A stretch of DNA of 64,000 bases from an uncultured Acidimicrobiales bacterium (GCA_937922235.1 CAKZVC010000047.1:62001-126000), one strand, 5' to 3'; counted from the first letter of the stretch, positions 33,004 to 42,732 are shown. The notes: generated by a model from the letters alone, not told the origin. Program-made: numbers and translations.

Positions 33004-34040
33004 CCCAGAGTTTTGTCCAGCGGGTGCAGACCTTTTGGGCCTGGTATCCAACGGTCGCACCGAAGTTCTACGCCGCGATCGAAGACGGTACCTTTCCCGA
33101 CATCACCGACGAGATCATCGTCTTCATGGAAACGAACTTGCCGGGTCTCGCCTGGGTGTTCGGCCCTGGAGAAGACGGCGGCCACAGCTTCACCCTCAGC
33201 GGCGAAGGCATCGTGCCGCTGCAGATCTTGGCTGACTACTGGCTGTCGAAACAGGTGCCCATCGAAGGCTGGACCTTCTACGGGTCACGACAGGCATCAT
33301 CAAATCTCGACGACTTCGCCATCCAGATCGGCGAGCTCGGCCAGGTGAACGTCAACGACTTTGTCATTCGCACCGAGGTCGATCACGAAGAACAGAAGCT
33401 GAACCTCGCGATCTGGAACGAACGCTTCGACGAGGTGCCCGAGGATCTCCACGGCCAGCTCGTGTTTCTCTTCCTCGACGAGACGCTCGGTGAGTTCGGC
33501 GTCGAGAGCTCGCTTGGCGCCATCGATATCGAGCCGCTCGAAATCGACGACATGATCGGCCGTCTGTCCGAGCTCCCGCAGCGCCTGAGCGAAGTGCAGC
33601 AAATTCACGACTGGGAAGTGCTCTCGCCATTCGACAACTACACTGCCTACCAAGCCCAGCATGTGTCTGATGATCTGCGCGGCGACACGCGCCTCGGCAT
33701 CACGTGCATCACGAACGAGCTGTTCTCGTTCTTCGAACAGAACGGCAAGTTGGACGAAGACCCGCTCGCCGGCACGGGCGCATCGTTGCTCTTCATCCAG
33801 GTTGACGGTTCAGAGTTTGTTGATGGCCAGCAGGTCGACGAACGCGAACGCATCGAGATGGCGATCGCCAAAGAACTTTCGATGCACCAGCTTGGACGTA
33901 CCCTTGGCGGTGGTTCAGCCGACGTGAACTGCTACATCGACATGATCTTGTTCGACGATGCTGAAGGTCGGCGCGTCGTCGACGGCGTTCTCGCCAGCCT
34001 CGATCGAGTGGCTGGTCACAGCTGGCACTCCTTCGCCTAG
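33000..34040 (+). CDS. Conserved hypothetical protein coupled to gpmI
   Basis: A 346-residue soluble protein I cannot assign. The N-terminus FWAWYPTVAPKFYAAIEDG and the ending NCYIDMILFDDAEGRRVV are distinctive, and the sequence has no signal peptide, membrane segment or recognisable catalytic motif. It is acidic and rich in aromatic residues, with alternating strands and helices that suggest a two-domain fold. Its ATG overlaps the gpmI TGA by 4 bp, so it is translated with the glycolytic mutase; whether it acts with it is unknown. Confidence 0.75.
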   Translation: MTQSFVQRVQTFWAWYPTVAPKFYAAIEDGTFPDITDEIIVFMETNLPGLAWVFGPGEDGGHSFTLSGEGIVPLQILADYWLSKQVPIEGWTFYGSRQASSNLDDFAIQIGELGQVNVNDFVIRTEVDHEEQKLNLAIWNERFDEVPEDLHGQLVFLFLDETLGEFGVESSLGAIDIEPLEIDDMIGRLSELPQRLSEVQQIHDWEVLSPFDNYTAYQAQHVSDDLRGDTRLGITCITNELFSFFEQNGKLDEDPLAGTGASLLFIQVDGSEFVDGQQVDERERIEMAIAKELSMHQLGRTLGGGSADVNCYIDMILFDDAEGRRVVDGVLASLDRVAGHSWHSFA

Positions 34041-34119
34041 CGCTCCAGCCCGACATCTAGGAACGGCAAAGCACGTTCCACGTGCTCCGTAGCCCCTAAA
34101 TCGCCAGCGCGCCAAAAAG

Positions 34120-34165
34120 TTATCCACTAAATCCACAGGCCCCTGTGGATCGAACACCCGCGCGA
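34120..34165. promoter_or_regulatory. DnaA-box-like cluster outside oriC
   Basis: Within 46 bp lie TTATCCACT (34120-34128), the perfect 9-bp inverted repeat ATCCACAGG-CC-CCTGTGGAT (34131-34150) that holds two DnaA-like half sites, and CGCGCGA (34159-34165), the same heptamer that is repeated in oriC. This fills the 208-bp gap (34041-34248) before the PhyH gene. The inverted repeat may also end transcription of the preceding gene. Confidence 0.55.
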
Positions 34166-34248
34166 TGGTCGCCGCCTGGTGATAGCGGCCAAATGGCCTA
34201 GGAGCTCCCGGTTACTCTTGAAAAAAGCCTGTCGCGATGAGGTGATCA

Positions 34249-35220
34249 ATGGCAAAGCACGTGAACGATGCGGGCGGATCAACGTCCGCCAACCCACTTG
34301 GTTGGGTAGGCGTCGCGCCCGACGATCCCGCGGTTGTTGAGCTGCGCGAACAGCTCTTGCAACACAATGGACTCGACGGACTTGAGATCCTTGAACCGCA
34401 TGAAGTTGAGCGTGCTGCACAGAACTTTTACCGAGATGGATTCGTCGTTGTTCAGAACGTGCTTGATGCAGATCAGACGGAGCGTCTCCGGGTGGCGACC
34501 GAGCGGGAGATGGCCAACATCGTTGCGCTTGACCCCGAGCGGCTCGGCAACCGGGGGAGTCATCGATATTCATTCGGTTCGGCAAGCCTGACTCGTTCGC
34601 TCACGCACCTTCCTGAATGGCGGATGTTGATCGATCTCCCGACCGTCACTCCGATCATCACCGAGATCTTCCAGTCGGAGCTGTTCTCTGTTCGTGGCGC
34701 CGGGGGTGATTTCTGCCTACCGGGCGCCGTTGGTTACCAGCCGCTGCATACCGACACCGGCGGTGGGCACTTCACTGACCCTGTGGGCAAGGTCAGCTAC
34801 CGAGACCTTCCGGCCTTTCACGTGTGCTGCAACTTCGCGCCGGTGCCGTTTACTCCACTCAATGGAGCAACTCGCCAAATCCCTGGCACACAACATTCTC
34901 GCCTCGCGATTCCAACCTTGGATGAAGAGCCACTGTGGATGAAGCGAAGCGTTGTATGCCCGGCACCAGCTGGCAGTGTCTTGATTCGCGACGTTCGAGC
35001 GTGGCACGGCGGAACCCCAAACGTCAGCGATCACGCTCGCGCAATACCAAACGTTGAATACTTGGCCCCGTGGTTTCGCGAACCGCGTCAGCGTCATCTC
35101 GACCCGGCCCACCTCGATGACATGTCGGACTTCGCTCGTGAGCTCGTGAAAGACATCACCCTCGTCAACGGCGAGAAACGCACGTACGGCTACCGGTCAG
35201 ACGTAGGCCGCGGCAACTGA
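34249..35220 (+). CDS. Phytanoyl-CoA dioxygenase (PhyH) family protein
   Basis: A 323-residue Fe(II)/2-oxoglutarate dioxygenase of the PhyH family. After an N-terminal ~60-residue part, FYRDGFVVVQNVLD is the typical PhyH start. The iron ligands are HTDTGGGHF (His-x-Asp near residue 167) and the distal His in RDVRAWHGGTPNVSDHARAI (~250), where Arg would bind 2-oxoglutarate. It is therefore expected to be active, in contrast to the TauD-like protein at 2499-3629. The substrate (alcohol, lipid or secondary metabolite) is unknown. Confidence 0.88.
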   Translation: MAKHVNDAGGSTSANPLGWVGVAPDDPAVVELREQLLQHNGLDGLEILEPHEVERAAQNFYRDGFVVVQNVLDADQTERLRVATEREMANIVALDPERLGNRGSHRYSFGSASLTRSLTHLPEWRMLIDLPTVTPIITEIFQSELFSVRGAGGDFCLPGAVGYQPLHTDTGGGHFTDPVGKVSYRDLPAFHVCCNFAPVPFTPLNGATRQIPGTQHSRLAIPTLDEEPLWMKRSVVCPAPAGSVLIRDVRAWHGGTPNVSDHARAIPNVEYLAPWFREPRQRHLDPAHLDDMSDFARELVKDITLVNGEKRTYGYRSDVGRGN

Positions 35221-35324
35221 CTCGATACCCGTTCAGCAACGGTTGGAACCGACCGCCGTTGCTCACCACAGATGGACCATGAGATTTTCTTCTGGTTCGT
35301 GGGAATAGAACTCCTGGGGCGAAA

Positions 35325-35345
35325 GTTGAGTGCATTCGACTAAGG
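35325..35345. promoter_or_regulatory. HAIR-like HspR operator 1 (weak)
   Basis: GTTGAGT-N7-ACTAAGG matches the HspR inverted repeat CTTGAGT-N7-ACTCAAG at 11 of 14 positions with the exact 7-bp spacing, 149 bp before dnaK. Confidence 0.5.
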
Positions 35346-35417
35346 ATTCGGTCGAGTATTTGGACCGATTCAAATTTGGGCTGCTGAAGGCGGCCCGAGG
35401 GCGAATCGACTCCTACA

Positions 35418-35438
35418 CTTGAGCGCTGTCCACGCAAG
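35418..35438. promoter_or_regulatory. HAIR HspR operator 2
   Basis: CTTGAGC-N7-ACGCAAG matches the HAIR consensus at 12 of 14 positions, 56 bp before the dnaK ATG. With the hspR gene at the end of the operon it implies autoregulation by HspR. The gap 35221-35493 holds no gene. Confidence 0.8.
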
Positions 35439-35493
35439 TCTTCCCCCTTTCTCCCAGCGCAACCGCGCAACGTAACTCAGGAGTGACAACCCC

Positions 35494-37347
35494 ATGTCCA
35501 AAGCAGTAGGCATCGACCTCGGAACCACCAACTCAGTAGTCAGCGTTCTCGAGGGCGGCGATCCCGTTGTGATCGCGAACTCAGAAGGCTCACGCACGAC
35601 CCCGTCGGTCGTTGCCTTCGCAAAGGACGGCGAAGTGCTCGTCGGCGAGGTGGCAAAGCGCCAGGCCATCACCAACCCCGACCGCACGATCCGATCGGTC
35701 AAGCGCCACATGGGCACTAGCTGGAAGATCGACATCGACGGCAAGAACTACACCTCACAAGAAATCAGCGCTCGCACGCTGATGAAGCTGAAGCGTGACG
35801 CTGAGGCCTATCTCGGCGAGTCAGTCACCCAGGCTGTCATCACCGTTCCCGCCTACTTCGACGACGCACAGCGCACCGCAACGCAAGAAGCCGGCACGGT
35901 TGCTGGCCTCGAAGTACTCCGCATCATCAACGAGCCAACCGCAGCTGCCTTGGCCTACGGCCTCGACAAGGGCGACGAAGATCAGACCATCCTCGTCTTC
36001 GACCTCGGTGGCGGCACGTTCGACGTGTCAGTCCTCGAGATTGGCGACGGTGTGTTCGAAGTTCGTTCGACGCACGGTGACACCAAGCTCGGCGGCGACG
36101 ACTGGGACGAAGCGATCATCGAATGGCTCGTCACCAGCTTCAAGAACGACCACGGCGTCGACCTCGGTGCTGACTCGATGGCTGGACAGCGTCTGAAGGA
36201 AGCTGCCGAGAAGGCCAAGATCGAACTCAGCCAGGTCCAGCAGACCCAGATCAACCTGCCGTTCATCACCGCAACCGATGCTGGCCCACTTCACCTCGAC
36301 TACAGCCTCAGCCGCTCGAAGTTCGAAGAACTCACGTCCGAGCTTCTCCAGCGCACCCGCGTTCCGTTCGAGCAGGCGATCAAGGATGCAGGTCTCACCA
36401 AGGGCGAAGTTGACCATGTCATCCTCGTCGGCGGTTCGACCCGCATGCCTGCAGTTGCCGAGCTCGTCCAAGAGCTCACCGGCAACGAGCCAAACAAGAC
36501 CGTGAACCCAGACGAGGTTGTCGCTATCGGCGCAGCTGTTCAGGCTGGTGTTCTCAAGGGCGAGGTCAAGGACGTTCTTCTCCTCGATGTAACGCCACTG
36601 TCGCTCGGTATCGAGACCAAGGGCGGCGTGATGAACAAGCTCATCGAGCGCAACACCACGATTCCAACAAAGCGCACCGAGGTCTACACCACGGCCGACG
36701 ACAACCAGTCGCAGGTCGAGATCCACGTCCTTCAGGGCGAGCGCGATATGGCGAGCTACAACAAGACGCTCGGCAAGTTCCAGCTTGTCGATCTGCCGCC
36801 TGCACCTCGTGGCGTCCCGCAGATCGAGGTCACCTTCGATATCGACGCCAACGGCATCGTGCACGTCAGCGCAAAGGATCGCTCCACCAACAAGGAGCAG
36901 TCGATGACGATCACCGGTCAGAGCTCGCTCGACAACGACGTCATCGACCAGATGGTTCGCGACGCCGAAGCACACGCCGAGGAAGACGCTCGCCGTCGTG
37001 AAGAAGCCGAGACTCGCAACAACGCCGACTCGCTCGTCTACCAGACCGAAAAGCTTCTCCGTGACCAGGGCGAGAGCTTCGAGGGTGACGAGAAGGCCGA
37101 CGTCGAAGGCAAGATCGCCGATGTGAAGGCGGCCCTTGATGGCGACGACATCGAAGACATCAAGAACAAGACCGAGTCACTTATGACTGCGTCGCAGGCA
37201 CTTTCGCAGCGCCTGTACGAAGAGGCTGCTGCGCAGAACGTCGAGGACAACCCCGACTTCTCCGAGCCAACGCCCGACGATGTTGTTGACGCCGAGATCA
37301 TCGAGGACGACGATCCCGACGCTCCTGGCAACGACGACGACGCATGA
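35494..37347 (+). CDS. dnaK: Molecular chaperone DnaK
   Basis: Hsp70, 617 residues. The ATPase part begins [20 protein letters not shown], with [49 protein letters not shown] and [16 protein letters not shown] as signatures; the substrate domain and helical lid follow, and the C-terminus is acidic ([17 protein letters not shown]). It folds and refolds proteins with GrpE and DnaJ. It is the first gene of dnaK-grpE-dnaJ-hspR, ahead of which lie two HAIR sites. A GGAG ribosome site precedes the ATG. Confidence 0.99.
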   Translation: MSKAVGIDLGTTNSVVSVLEGGDPVVIANSEGSRTTPSVVAFAKDGEVLVGEVAKRQAITNPDRTIRSVKRHMGTSWKIDIDGKNYTSQEISARTLMKLKRDAEAYLGESVTQAVITVPAYFDDAQRTATQEAGTVAGLEVLRIINEPTAAALAYGLDKGDEDQTILVFDLGGGTFDVSVLEIGDGVFEVRSTHGDTKLGGDDWDEAIIEWLVTSFKNDHGVDLGADSMAGQRLKEAAEKAKIELSQVQQTQINLPFITATDAGPLHLDYSLSRSKFEELTSELLQRTRVPFEQAIKDAGLTKGEVDHVILVGGSTRMPAVAELVQELTGNEPNKTVNPDEVVAIGAAVQAGVLKGEVKDVLLLDVTPLSLGIETKGGVMNKLIERNTTIPTKRTEVYTTADDNQSQVEIHVLQGERDMASYNKTLGKFQLVDLPPAPRGVPQIEVTFDIDANGIVHVSAKDRSTNKEQSMTITGQSSLDNDVIDQMVRDAEAHAEEDARRREEAETRNNADSLVYQTEKLLRDQGESFEGDEKADVEGKIADVKAALDGDDIEDIKNKTESLMTASQALSQRLYEEAAAQNVEDNPDFSEPTPDDVVDAEIIEDDDPDAPGNDDDA

Positions 37348-37976
37348 GCGAGGTCGAAGACTCGGCGATCGACGCAATGGTCGACGAAGTGATGGAAGGT
37401 CGCGAGGCCAAAGAAGCTGCGGCTGCACCACAGCCGTCGACCCCTGCCCCTGAGGTAGAGGTCGACGATGTGGCTGAGGCCGATGCAGCCGACCCAGTAA
37501 CGATCGGCTTTGCCGATGGCGCTGAAGAAGCTGCACCTGCCGATGACGTCGAGACCCTTCGCGCTGAGCGCGATGGGTTCTTGGCCGACTCGCAACGCCT
37601 TGCTGCCGACTTTGCGAACTATCGCAAGCAATCCGACAAGCGAGTTGCCGACGCGGCAGCTGCGCAGTCGGCGGGCTTGGTTCGCGATCTGATCCTTGTG
37701 CTCGACGCGTGCGATGCAGCGCTGGTGCAAGACACCGAATCCGCTGTTGGCCCGATTCGCAGCCAGCTCATCACCGAGCTCACAAAGAACGGTCTCGAGC
37801 TGCTTGCCCCAACCGCCGATGAAGCGTTTGACCCCGAACAGCACGAAGCGGTCATGCACGAACCTGCACCCGACGATTCCGAACACGATGGCCCGGTCAT
37901 CGGTGAGGTTCTTCGCGCCGGGTACACCTGGAAGGGTCGAGTCGTTCGGCCTGCAATGGTTAAGGTCGTGGGCTGA
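37344..37976 (+). CDS. grpE: Nucleotide exchange factor GrpE
   Basis: GrpE, 210 residues. A long acidic N-terminal tail (residues ~1-70) precedes the coiled-coil ([25 protein letters not shown]) and the compact beta domain with [18 protein letters not shown] and the [30 protein letters not shown]-type closing motif. It swaps ADP on DnaK and acts as a thermosensor. Its ATG overlaps the dnaK stop by 4 bp. The start is followed by another in-frame Met at residue 14, but the overlap supports the first. Confidence 0.97.
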   Translation: MSEVEDSAIDAMVDEVMEGREAKEAAAAPQPSTPAPEVEVDDVAEADAADPVTIGFADGAEEAAPADDVETLRAERDGFLADSQRLAADFANYRKQSDKRVADAAAAQSAGLVRDLILVLDACDAALVQDTESAVGPIRSQLITELTKNGLELLAPTADEAFDPEQHEAVMHEPAPDDSEHDGPVIGEVLRAGYTWKGRVVRPAMVKVVG

Positions 37977-38045
37977 GCAACGCTCGGTCAGCTTCCTGAC
38001 AACACGTCAATCCTGAAGACAACAGAACCACGCTGGAGGTGAGGT

Positions 38046-38972
38046 ATGGAACCGCAACGCGATTGGCTCGAGAAGGACTATTACCGCATCCTCGAGGTTG
38101 AGAAGACGGCGTCTGCGAAGGAGCTGTCAAAGGCGTATCGCACGCTTGCTCGCAAGTACCATCCCGACACGAATCCGGGTGACAGCGCAGCCGAAGAACG
38201 TTTCAAAGAGATCTCTTCGGCATACGAAGTCGTTGGTGACGAAGCAACGCGCAAGAAGTACGACGAGTTTCGACGTCTCGGTGGAGCTGGCGGAGGTGCC
38301 TATGGCGGCTTCCCTCGTGGCGGTCGAGCTGACCCCGGCGACCTCGGTGATCTCTCCGACCTCCTTGGCGGTCTCTTCGGCAACGCCCGAGGCGGCGGTT
38401 CGGGTCGCAGTGGCTTTGGTGGCTTTGGCCCGATGCCAGGTACCGATCTTCAGGCACAGCTTTCGTTGTCGTTTGAGGAAGCGGTTCGTGGTGTCACAAA
38501 ATCCGTGCGGCTGAATTCTGAAGTGCTCGCAGCACCAATGGAAGTGAACGTCCGCATTCCTGCCGGCGTGAAGAGCGGTCAACGCATTCGCGTTCCTGGC
38601 AAGGGAGCCCCATCACGTGATGGCGGCGACGCGGGTGACTTGTTGGTTTCGATTTCGATCAAGCCACACGAGCGGTTCGAACGCGAAGGCATGAACCTGT
38701 TGGTCGATGTTCCTGTGACCTACCCCGAAGCTGCGCTCGGAGCCGACGTCAAGGTGCCGACACTTAGCGGTACAACGGTCACGGTTCGTCTTCCTGCTGG
38801 AACGCAGTCGGGAAAAGTCTTTCGAGTCAAGGGCAAGGGCGTGAAGAGCTCAGCACAGACCGGCGATCTTCTCGCCACGGTCATCGTGCATGTGCCGGAG
38901 GAACTCAGTGCAGAGGAACGCAAGCTGATCGAGAAGCTGGGAAAGGTCACCGAACCAGCGCCGAGGGACTGA
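38046..38972 (+). CDS. dnaJ: DnaJ/CbpA-type co-chaperone without zinc domain
   Basis: A 308-residue J-protein. Residues ~9-75 are the J domain (YRILEVEKTASAKELSKAYRTLARKYHPD with the HPD motif), then a Gly/Arg-rich linker (GGGAYGGFPRGGRADPG) and two beta-barrel client domains. The CxxCxGxG zinc fingers of classical DnaJ are absent, which makes it a class B (CbpA-like) protein; Actinobacteria often carry the zinc type in this operon. The gene starts 69 bp after grpE with a GGAGGTGAGGT ribosome site. Confidence 0.95.
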   Translation: MEPQRDWLEKDYYRILEVEKTASAKELSKAYRTLARKYHPDTNPGDSAAEERFKEISSAYEVVGDEATRKKYDEFRRLGGAGGGAYGGFPRGGRADPGDLGDLSDLLGGLFGNARGGGSGRSGFGGFGPMPGTDLQAQLSLSFEEAVRGVTKSVRLNSEVLAAPMEVNVRIPAGVKSGQRIRVPGKGAPSRDGGDAGDLLVSISIKPHERFEREGMNLLVDVPVTYPEAALGADVKVPTLSGTTVTVRLPAGTQSGKVFRVKGKGVKSSAQTGDLLATVIVHVPEELSAEERKLIEKLGKVTEPAPRD

Positions 38973-38973
38973 C

Positions 38974-39324
38974 ATGGCTCGCTCGACCAAGGTGTATGTG
39001 ATCTCGGTTGCCGCTGAGCTTTCGGGCATGCACCCGCAGACACTTCGCATTTATGAACGCAAAGGGTTGGTTCATCCCGCTCGGACGTCAGGTGGCAGCC
39101 GTCGTTACACCGATGCCGACATTGCGCTGTTGCAGCGCATCTCCGAGCTCACCTCCGAGGGCATGAACCTGGTTGGTGTGAAGAAGGTGCTTGAGCTCGA
39201 GCGCCGGGTAGCTGACCTTGAGGCCAAGCTCATCGACCAGCGAAGCTCACTGCGCGAGAAGGCCCAGTCGCACGAGCTGGTGCCAGTTCGCCAAACCGTC
39301 ACCGTGTACGAGCGGCGCCACTAG
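38974..39324 (+). CDS. hspR: Heat-shock repressor HspR (MerR family)
   Basis: A 116-residue MerR-type regulator. The winged helix motif VISVAAELSGMHPQTLRIYERKGLV is near residues 9-33, followed by RTSGGSRRYTDADIALLQRI and a C-terminal coiled coil (VLELERRVADLEAKL). HspR binds HAIR sequences and represses dnaK and clpB until denatured clients draw DnaK away. It starts 1 bp after dnaJ. HAIR matches are seen upstream of dnaK (35418-35438) and clpB (44795-44815), consistent with this role. Confidence 0.96.
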   Translation: MARSTKVYVISVAAELSGMHPQTLRIYERKGLVHPARTSGGSRRYTDADIALLQRISELTSEGMNLVGVKKVLELERRVADLEAKLIDQRSSLREKAQSHELVPVRQTVTVYERRH

Positions 39325-39396
39325 CTCAGACACGCCCGGCATTATCGAGCTGGTCGACTCGTGACTAGAATTTCTCCTTCACGGCTCGGGAGCGCA

Positions 39397-39885
39397 ATGA
39401 GCAACATCGAAATTGGCATCATCATGGGAAGTCAGTCCGACTGGCCCACGATGAAGGAAGCCGCCGACATTCTTGACGAGCTCGGAGTCGCGTATGAGAC
39501 CCGCATCGTTTCGGCGCACCGCACGCCCGATCGGTTGTGGGAGTACGGCACGACTGCTGTCGACCGTGGCTTGAAGGCGATCATCGCCGGCGCCGGGGGA
39601 GCGGCACATCTTCCCGGAATGATGGCGTCGAAGACCCGAGTGCCGGTCATTGGTGTTCCGGTACAGACCAGGGCACTTTCGGGTGTCGACAGCCTGTATT
39701 CGATCGTGCAGATGCCCAAGGGCTACCCCGTGGCCACGATGGCGATTGGAGCTGCCGGCGCAGCGAACGCCGGGTTGATGGCCGCAGGCATTCTCGCCAC
39801 CTCCGACCCCGAACTGGGCGAGCGACTCGATCAGTGGCGGGCTGCACTATCAGCATCGATTGCTGAACAACCATCTGATGACTGA
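39397..39885 (+). CDS. purE: N5-carboxyaminoimidazole ribonucleotide mutase
   Basis: PurE class I, 162 residues, converts N5-CAIR to CAIR in purine synthesis. Motifs are [32 protein letters not shown] (catalytic His), [17 protein letters not shown] and [22 protein letters not shown] at 39397 follows CGGGAG (39387-39392), which fixes the start; codons upstream to 39361 are not conserved. Its end overlaps purK by 8 bp. Confidence 0.97.
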   Translation: MSNIEIGIIMGSQSDWPTMKEAADILDELGVAYETRIVSAHRTPDRLWEYGTTAVDRGLKAIIAGAGGAAHLPGMMASKTRVPVIGVPVQTRALSGVDSLYSIVQMPKGYPVATMAIGAAGAANAGLMAAGILATSDPELGERLDQWRAALSASIAEQPSDD

Positions 39886-40948
39886 AGCACTCGCGCCTGG
39901 CGCGACGATCGGAATCCTGGGCGGGGGGCAGCTCGGCCGCATGTTGAGTGTGGCCGCGTCTCGCCTTGGCTTGCGATGCCACATCTTCGAGCCGGGCGCT
40001 GAGCCGCCGGCTGGCCATGTGGCTGAGACCGTGACAACAGCCTCCTATGACGACGAAGCCGCGCTGCGGGCTTTCGGCGAATCGGTGGACGTCATCACCT
40101 ACGAGTTCGAGAACGTTCCCACCTCGGCACTTGACCTGCTCGAGTCGTTGGCACCGATCCGACCCGGTCGCAACGCGCTCGCGACCAGCCAAGACCGATT
40201 GGTCGAGAAGGAGTACCTCCAATCGATCGGCCTCGAGGTTGCACCCTTCGCCACCGTCGATTCGCTCGATGATCTCCACGCGGCAACCGAGACGATCGGA
40301 ACACCGTCGATTCTCAAGACTCGCCGGTTTGGCTACGACGGCAAGGGACAAGCTCGCCTGAGCTCAGCCGAAGATGCCACCGCCGCGATTGCGGCGGTCG
40401 CTGATGCACCGGCAGTGCTCGAAGGGTTTGTCGACTTCGATCTAGAGATCTCGGTGATTGCCGCCCGCTCGACTTCGGGCCAGGTTGCATGCTTTGACCC
40501 CGGCCACAACGTGCACGTCGATGGCATCTTGCGGACGACGACCATCCCGGCCCCAGTTGACGAGTCGGTGGCGAGCCAAGCCATGCAGGTGGCGACCACG
40601 ATCCTGAACGAGCTCGACTACGTCGGCGTGCTTGGAGTCGAGCTGTTTGTAACTGCCGATGGATTGATCGTCAATGAGATCGCACCGCGCGTACACAACT
40701 CGGGGCATTGGACCCAGAACGGATGCGTTGTCGACCAGTTTGAACAGCACATCCGGGCCGTGGCCGGGTGGGAGCTCGGCGACCCAGCACGCCAGCACGA
40801 TGTTGTCATGGAGAATCTCATCGGTGACGAGATTGACTCGATCGCAACGCGGGCACAAGAACCGAACGTTGCAGTTCATGCCTATGGCAAGGCTGAAACC
40901 AAGCCGGGACGCAAGATGGGCCACATCAACCGGGTGATTCGTTCGTAG
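39878..40948 (+). CDS. purK: N5-carboxyaminoimidazole ribonucleotide synthase
   Basis: PurK, 356 residues, an ATP-grasp enzyme making N5-CAIR from AIR, bicarbonate and ATP. The N-terminus has [22 protein letters not shown], the middle [17 protein letters not shown], and the ATP-grasp end [21 protein letters not shown] at 39878 is preferred to an upstream TTG as it gives the conserved start and a short overlap with purE. The pair purE-purK forms one unit after hspR. Confidence 0.97.
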   Translation: MTEALAPGATIGILGGGQLGRMLSVAASRLGLRCHIFEPGAEPPAGHVAETVTTASYDDEAALRAFGESVDVITYEFENVPTSALDLLESLAPIRPGRNALATSQDRLVEKEYLQSIGLEVAPFATVDSLDDLHAATETIGTPSILKTRRFGYDGKGQARLSSAEDATAAIAAVADAPAVLEGFVDFDLEISVIAARSTSGQVACFDPGHNVHVDGILRTTTIPAPVDESVASQAMQVATTILNELDYVGVLGVELFVTADGLIVNEIAPRVHNSGHWTQNGCVVDQFEQHIRAVAGWELGDPARQHDVVMENLIGDEIDSIATRAQEPNVAVHAYGKAETKPGRKMGHINRVIRS

Positions 40949-40984
40949 CTGACGCCGAACTCGCAATGGGCAATGATGTAGATC

Positions 40985-41821
40985 ATGACCAAAGCGCACC
41001 GTACGTTTGTGAGCTACATCGACAAGTCGCGCGAGTACTACGCGGCGCAGGGGTATGACGCTCCGTACAAGTGGGCCACCCATACCGATGCTCCGTTTAC
41101 CGCGCTGACGAAACCCTTGTCCGAGTGCCGCGTCGCGGTGATCACGACAGCATCGCGAACACCTAATGATCCTCTCGAGCCATACACGGCACCGTCGCAA
41201 CCAGCTCCAGCTTCGATGGCAACCAACCATCTGTCGTGGCACAAGGAAGCAACAACCACAGACGACCTGGGGGCCTTCCTACCGCTCGATCACCTACAGG
41301 CGTTTGCCGACGAGGGCATCGTCGGATCACTTGCGCCACGCTTCGCAGGTATACCCACGATTTACAGCCAGCGACGGACGAACAGGTGGGCCGAGAGCAT
41401 TCGTGAGTGGTTTGCCGAAGATGGTGTCGACCTTGCGGTGCTGACACCGCTTTGACCGGTGTGTCATCAGACCGTGAGTCTGACCGCCCGTTACCTCGAA
41501 GCGAACGGCATTCCAACGCTCATCATCGGTTCGGCCCGAGACATCGTCGATGAAGTGGGCGTCCCGCGCTTTGCCTTTACCGACCTGCCGCTCGGCAACC
41601 CGGTGGGCCCATCGGGTGATGTCGAACAACAGCGCCGGCTGCTGAAGGCCGCGCTCGAGTTTGCCCATGCCACGGTGCTCCCGCAGTCGAGCGTGGTGCT
41701 TCCCGTCGAATGGACTGGCGCCGAAGACTGGCGAGAGAGCTACATGTCGCTTGCTGATCCAGAAGCACTTGCAGCTGCCGGTGAAGCTCGTCGAGCAGAA
41801 CAGGCGGCGAGGAAGACGTAG
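40985..41821 (+). CDS. GrdB-related selenoprotein (selenocysteine at residue 157, UGA recoded)
   Basis: One 278-residue frame if TGA at 41453-41455 is read as selenocysteine; otherwise two short open frames in the same phase. The joined protein matches the glycine/sarcosine/betaine-reductase selenoprotein B-like family: DGVDLAVLTPL-U-PVCHQTVSLTARYLEANG, that is a UxxC redox motif followed by the usual TVxLxARxLExxGI helix. Homology continues without a break on both sides (SLAPRFAGIP before, FTDLPLGNPVGPSGD after). A hairpin with GT in its loop lies 12 bp after the TGA. The family reduces or binds carbonyl or thiol substrates by analogy with GrdB; the reaction here is unknown. selA/B/C/D are not in this window. 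Confidence 0.85.
41453..41483 (+). promoter_or_regulatory. Candidate bacterial SECIS element
   Basis: The TGA (41453-41455) is followed by TCAGAC-CGTGA-GTCTGA (41467-41483), a perfect 6-bp stem with a 5-nt loop that contains GT. The loop G lies about 19 nt after the TGA, in the range reported for bacterial SECIS elements. Confidence 0.6.
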
Positions 41822-41824
41822 CCG

Positions 41825-42664
41825 TTAGCGGGTGATGATCGCTTCGAGGTCAATGATGTCGACATCCTGATTGGATGTCGGGGTCGCAACTCCGAACGGT
41901 TCCCAAACCGCAGCGCCATCGGGAAGCCAACTGAAGGTCCAGTGGGCGAGCACGAACAGGTCGTAGCTCCCACTGGGCGGTTCGACGAGGTATGTGTGGC
42001 TGCATAGCGGGTCGCTCGCACCAGGTGTCCATTCGGAGTATTCGTCGCACGTGAACGCGGTGCCATCGCCCATGTCAAAGGAGAGATAGTCAAGGTCTGC
42101 TTTCATACCGACGGTAAGCGGTCCGGCGCTTGCGGTTTGAGGTGGGATGGCGGTCGGACCACCCGGCCAAAGCCATGTCTCGACTCCCGTGATTTGTTCG
42201 ATCTCGGGGCTGTAGGCCGCCGGTACCGGTGGCGGCGTCAACTGAGCTCGCATCCAGTCGCGGATCTCGATCTCGGAGATGCCAAGCCCATCGTCGGGGT
42301 CTGCAGGGTCCCACACGATTGCTCGGAAGGAGTTGTTTGCTGCGTTCCCGATCTCGTTGCACAGTTGGTAGTACGTCTCGCCAACAACGAGCGTCGACCA
42401 GTCATTGATGTACGTGTACCAATCGCCGTAGGGTCCAGTCTGCAGCGAGCACAGCCACCGCGGAGCCGAGGGGTTGGTGCTTGGCCCCCACCCGATCGTG
42501 GTGACACCCCATGCGACTTGGATGGTGCCCGTTCCATTGACGACCGTTGGTGGTGGGTCGTCTTCCATCGCTGCTGCGGGCGCGGTGTAGCTTTCGGTCG
42601 CCAACGCCGCCGCCACGAGTGCGAATGCGAGGACCACCACCATCGAGAAGCGCCTGTACATCAC
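41825..42664 (-). CDS. Secreted hypothetical protein
   Basis: A 279-residue protein with a signal peptide (RRFSMVVVLAFALVAAALA, cleavage near residue 23-32). The mature part is Trp-, Pro- and Tyr-rich, with several WGP and DWYTYINDW type segments and two Cys pairs (LCSLQ, QLCNEI, FTCDEY, PLCSHTY) that may form disulfides. The C-terminal half resembles exported actinobacterial proteins with a TadE-like/PKD-like beta layout, but no family can be named. It is convergent with the selenoprotein gene (3-bp gap). Confidence 0.65.
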   Translation of the reverse strand: MMYRRFSMVVVLAFALVAAALATESYTAPAAAMEDDPPPTVVNGTGTIQVAWGVTTIGWGPSTNPSAPRWLCSLQTGPYGDWYTYINDWSTLVVGETYYQLCNEIGNAANNSFRAIVWDPADPDDGLGISEIEIRDWMRAQLTPPPVPAAYSPEIEQITGVETWLWPGGPTAIPPQTASAGPLTVGMKADLDYLSFDMGDGTAFTCDEYSEWTPGASDPLCSHTYLVEPPSGSYDLFVLAHWTFSWLPDGAAVWEPFGVATPTSNQDVDIIDLEAIITR

Positions 42665-42732
42665 TACGTGTAGTTTGCCACGCGCGATATACCCACGGAA
42701 AGTGGGAGATTCGGCCCATGGATGGTGTTCGA

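Noticed and set aside
40985-41821. Two separate genes or a nonsense-mutated pseudogene
   Set aside because: The only interruption is a TGA in a UxxC context at the position where the family carries selenocysteine, with no other damage; recoding explains it better.
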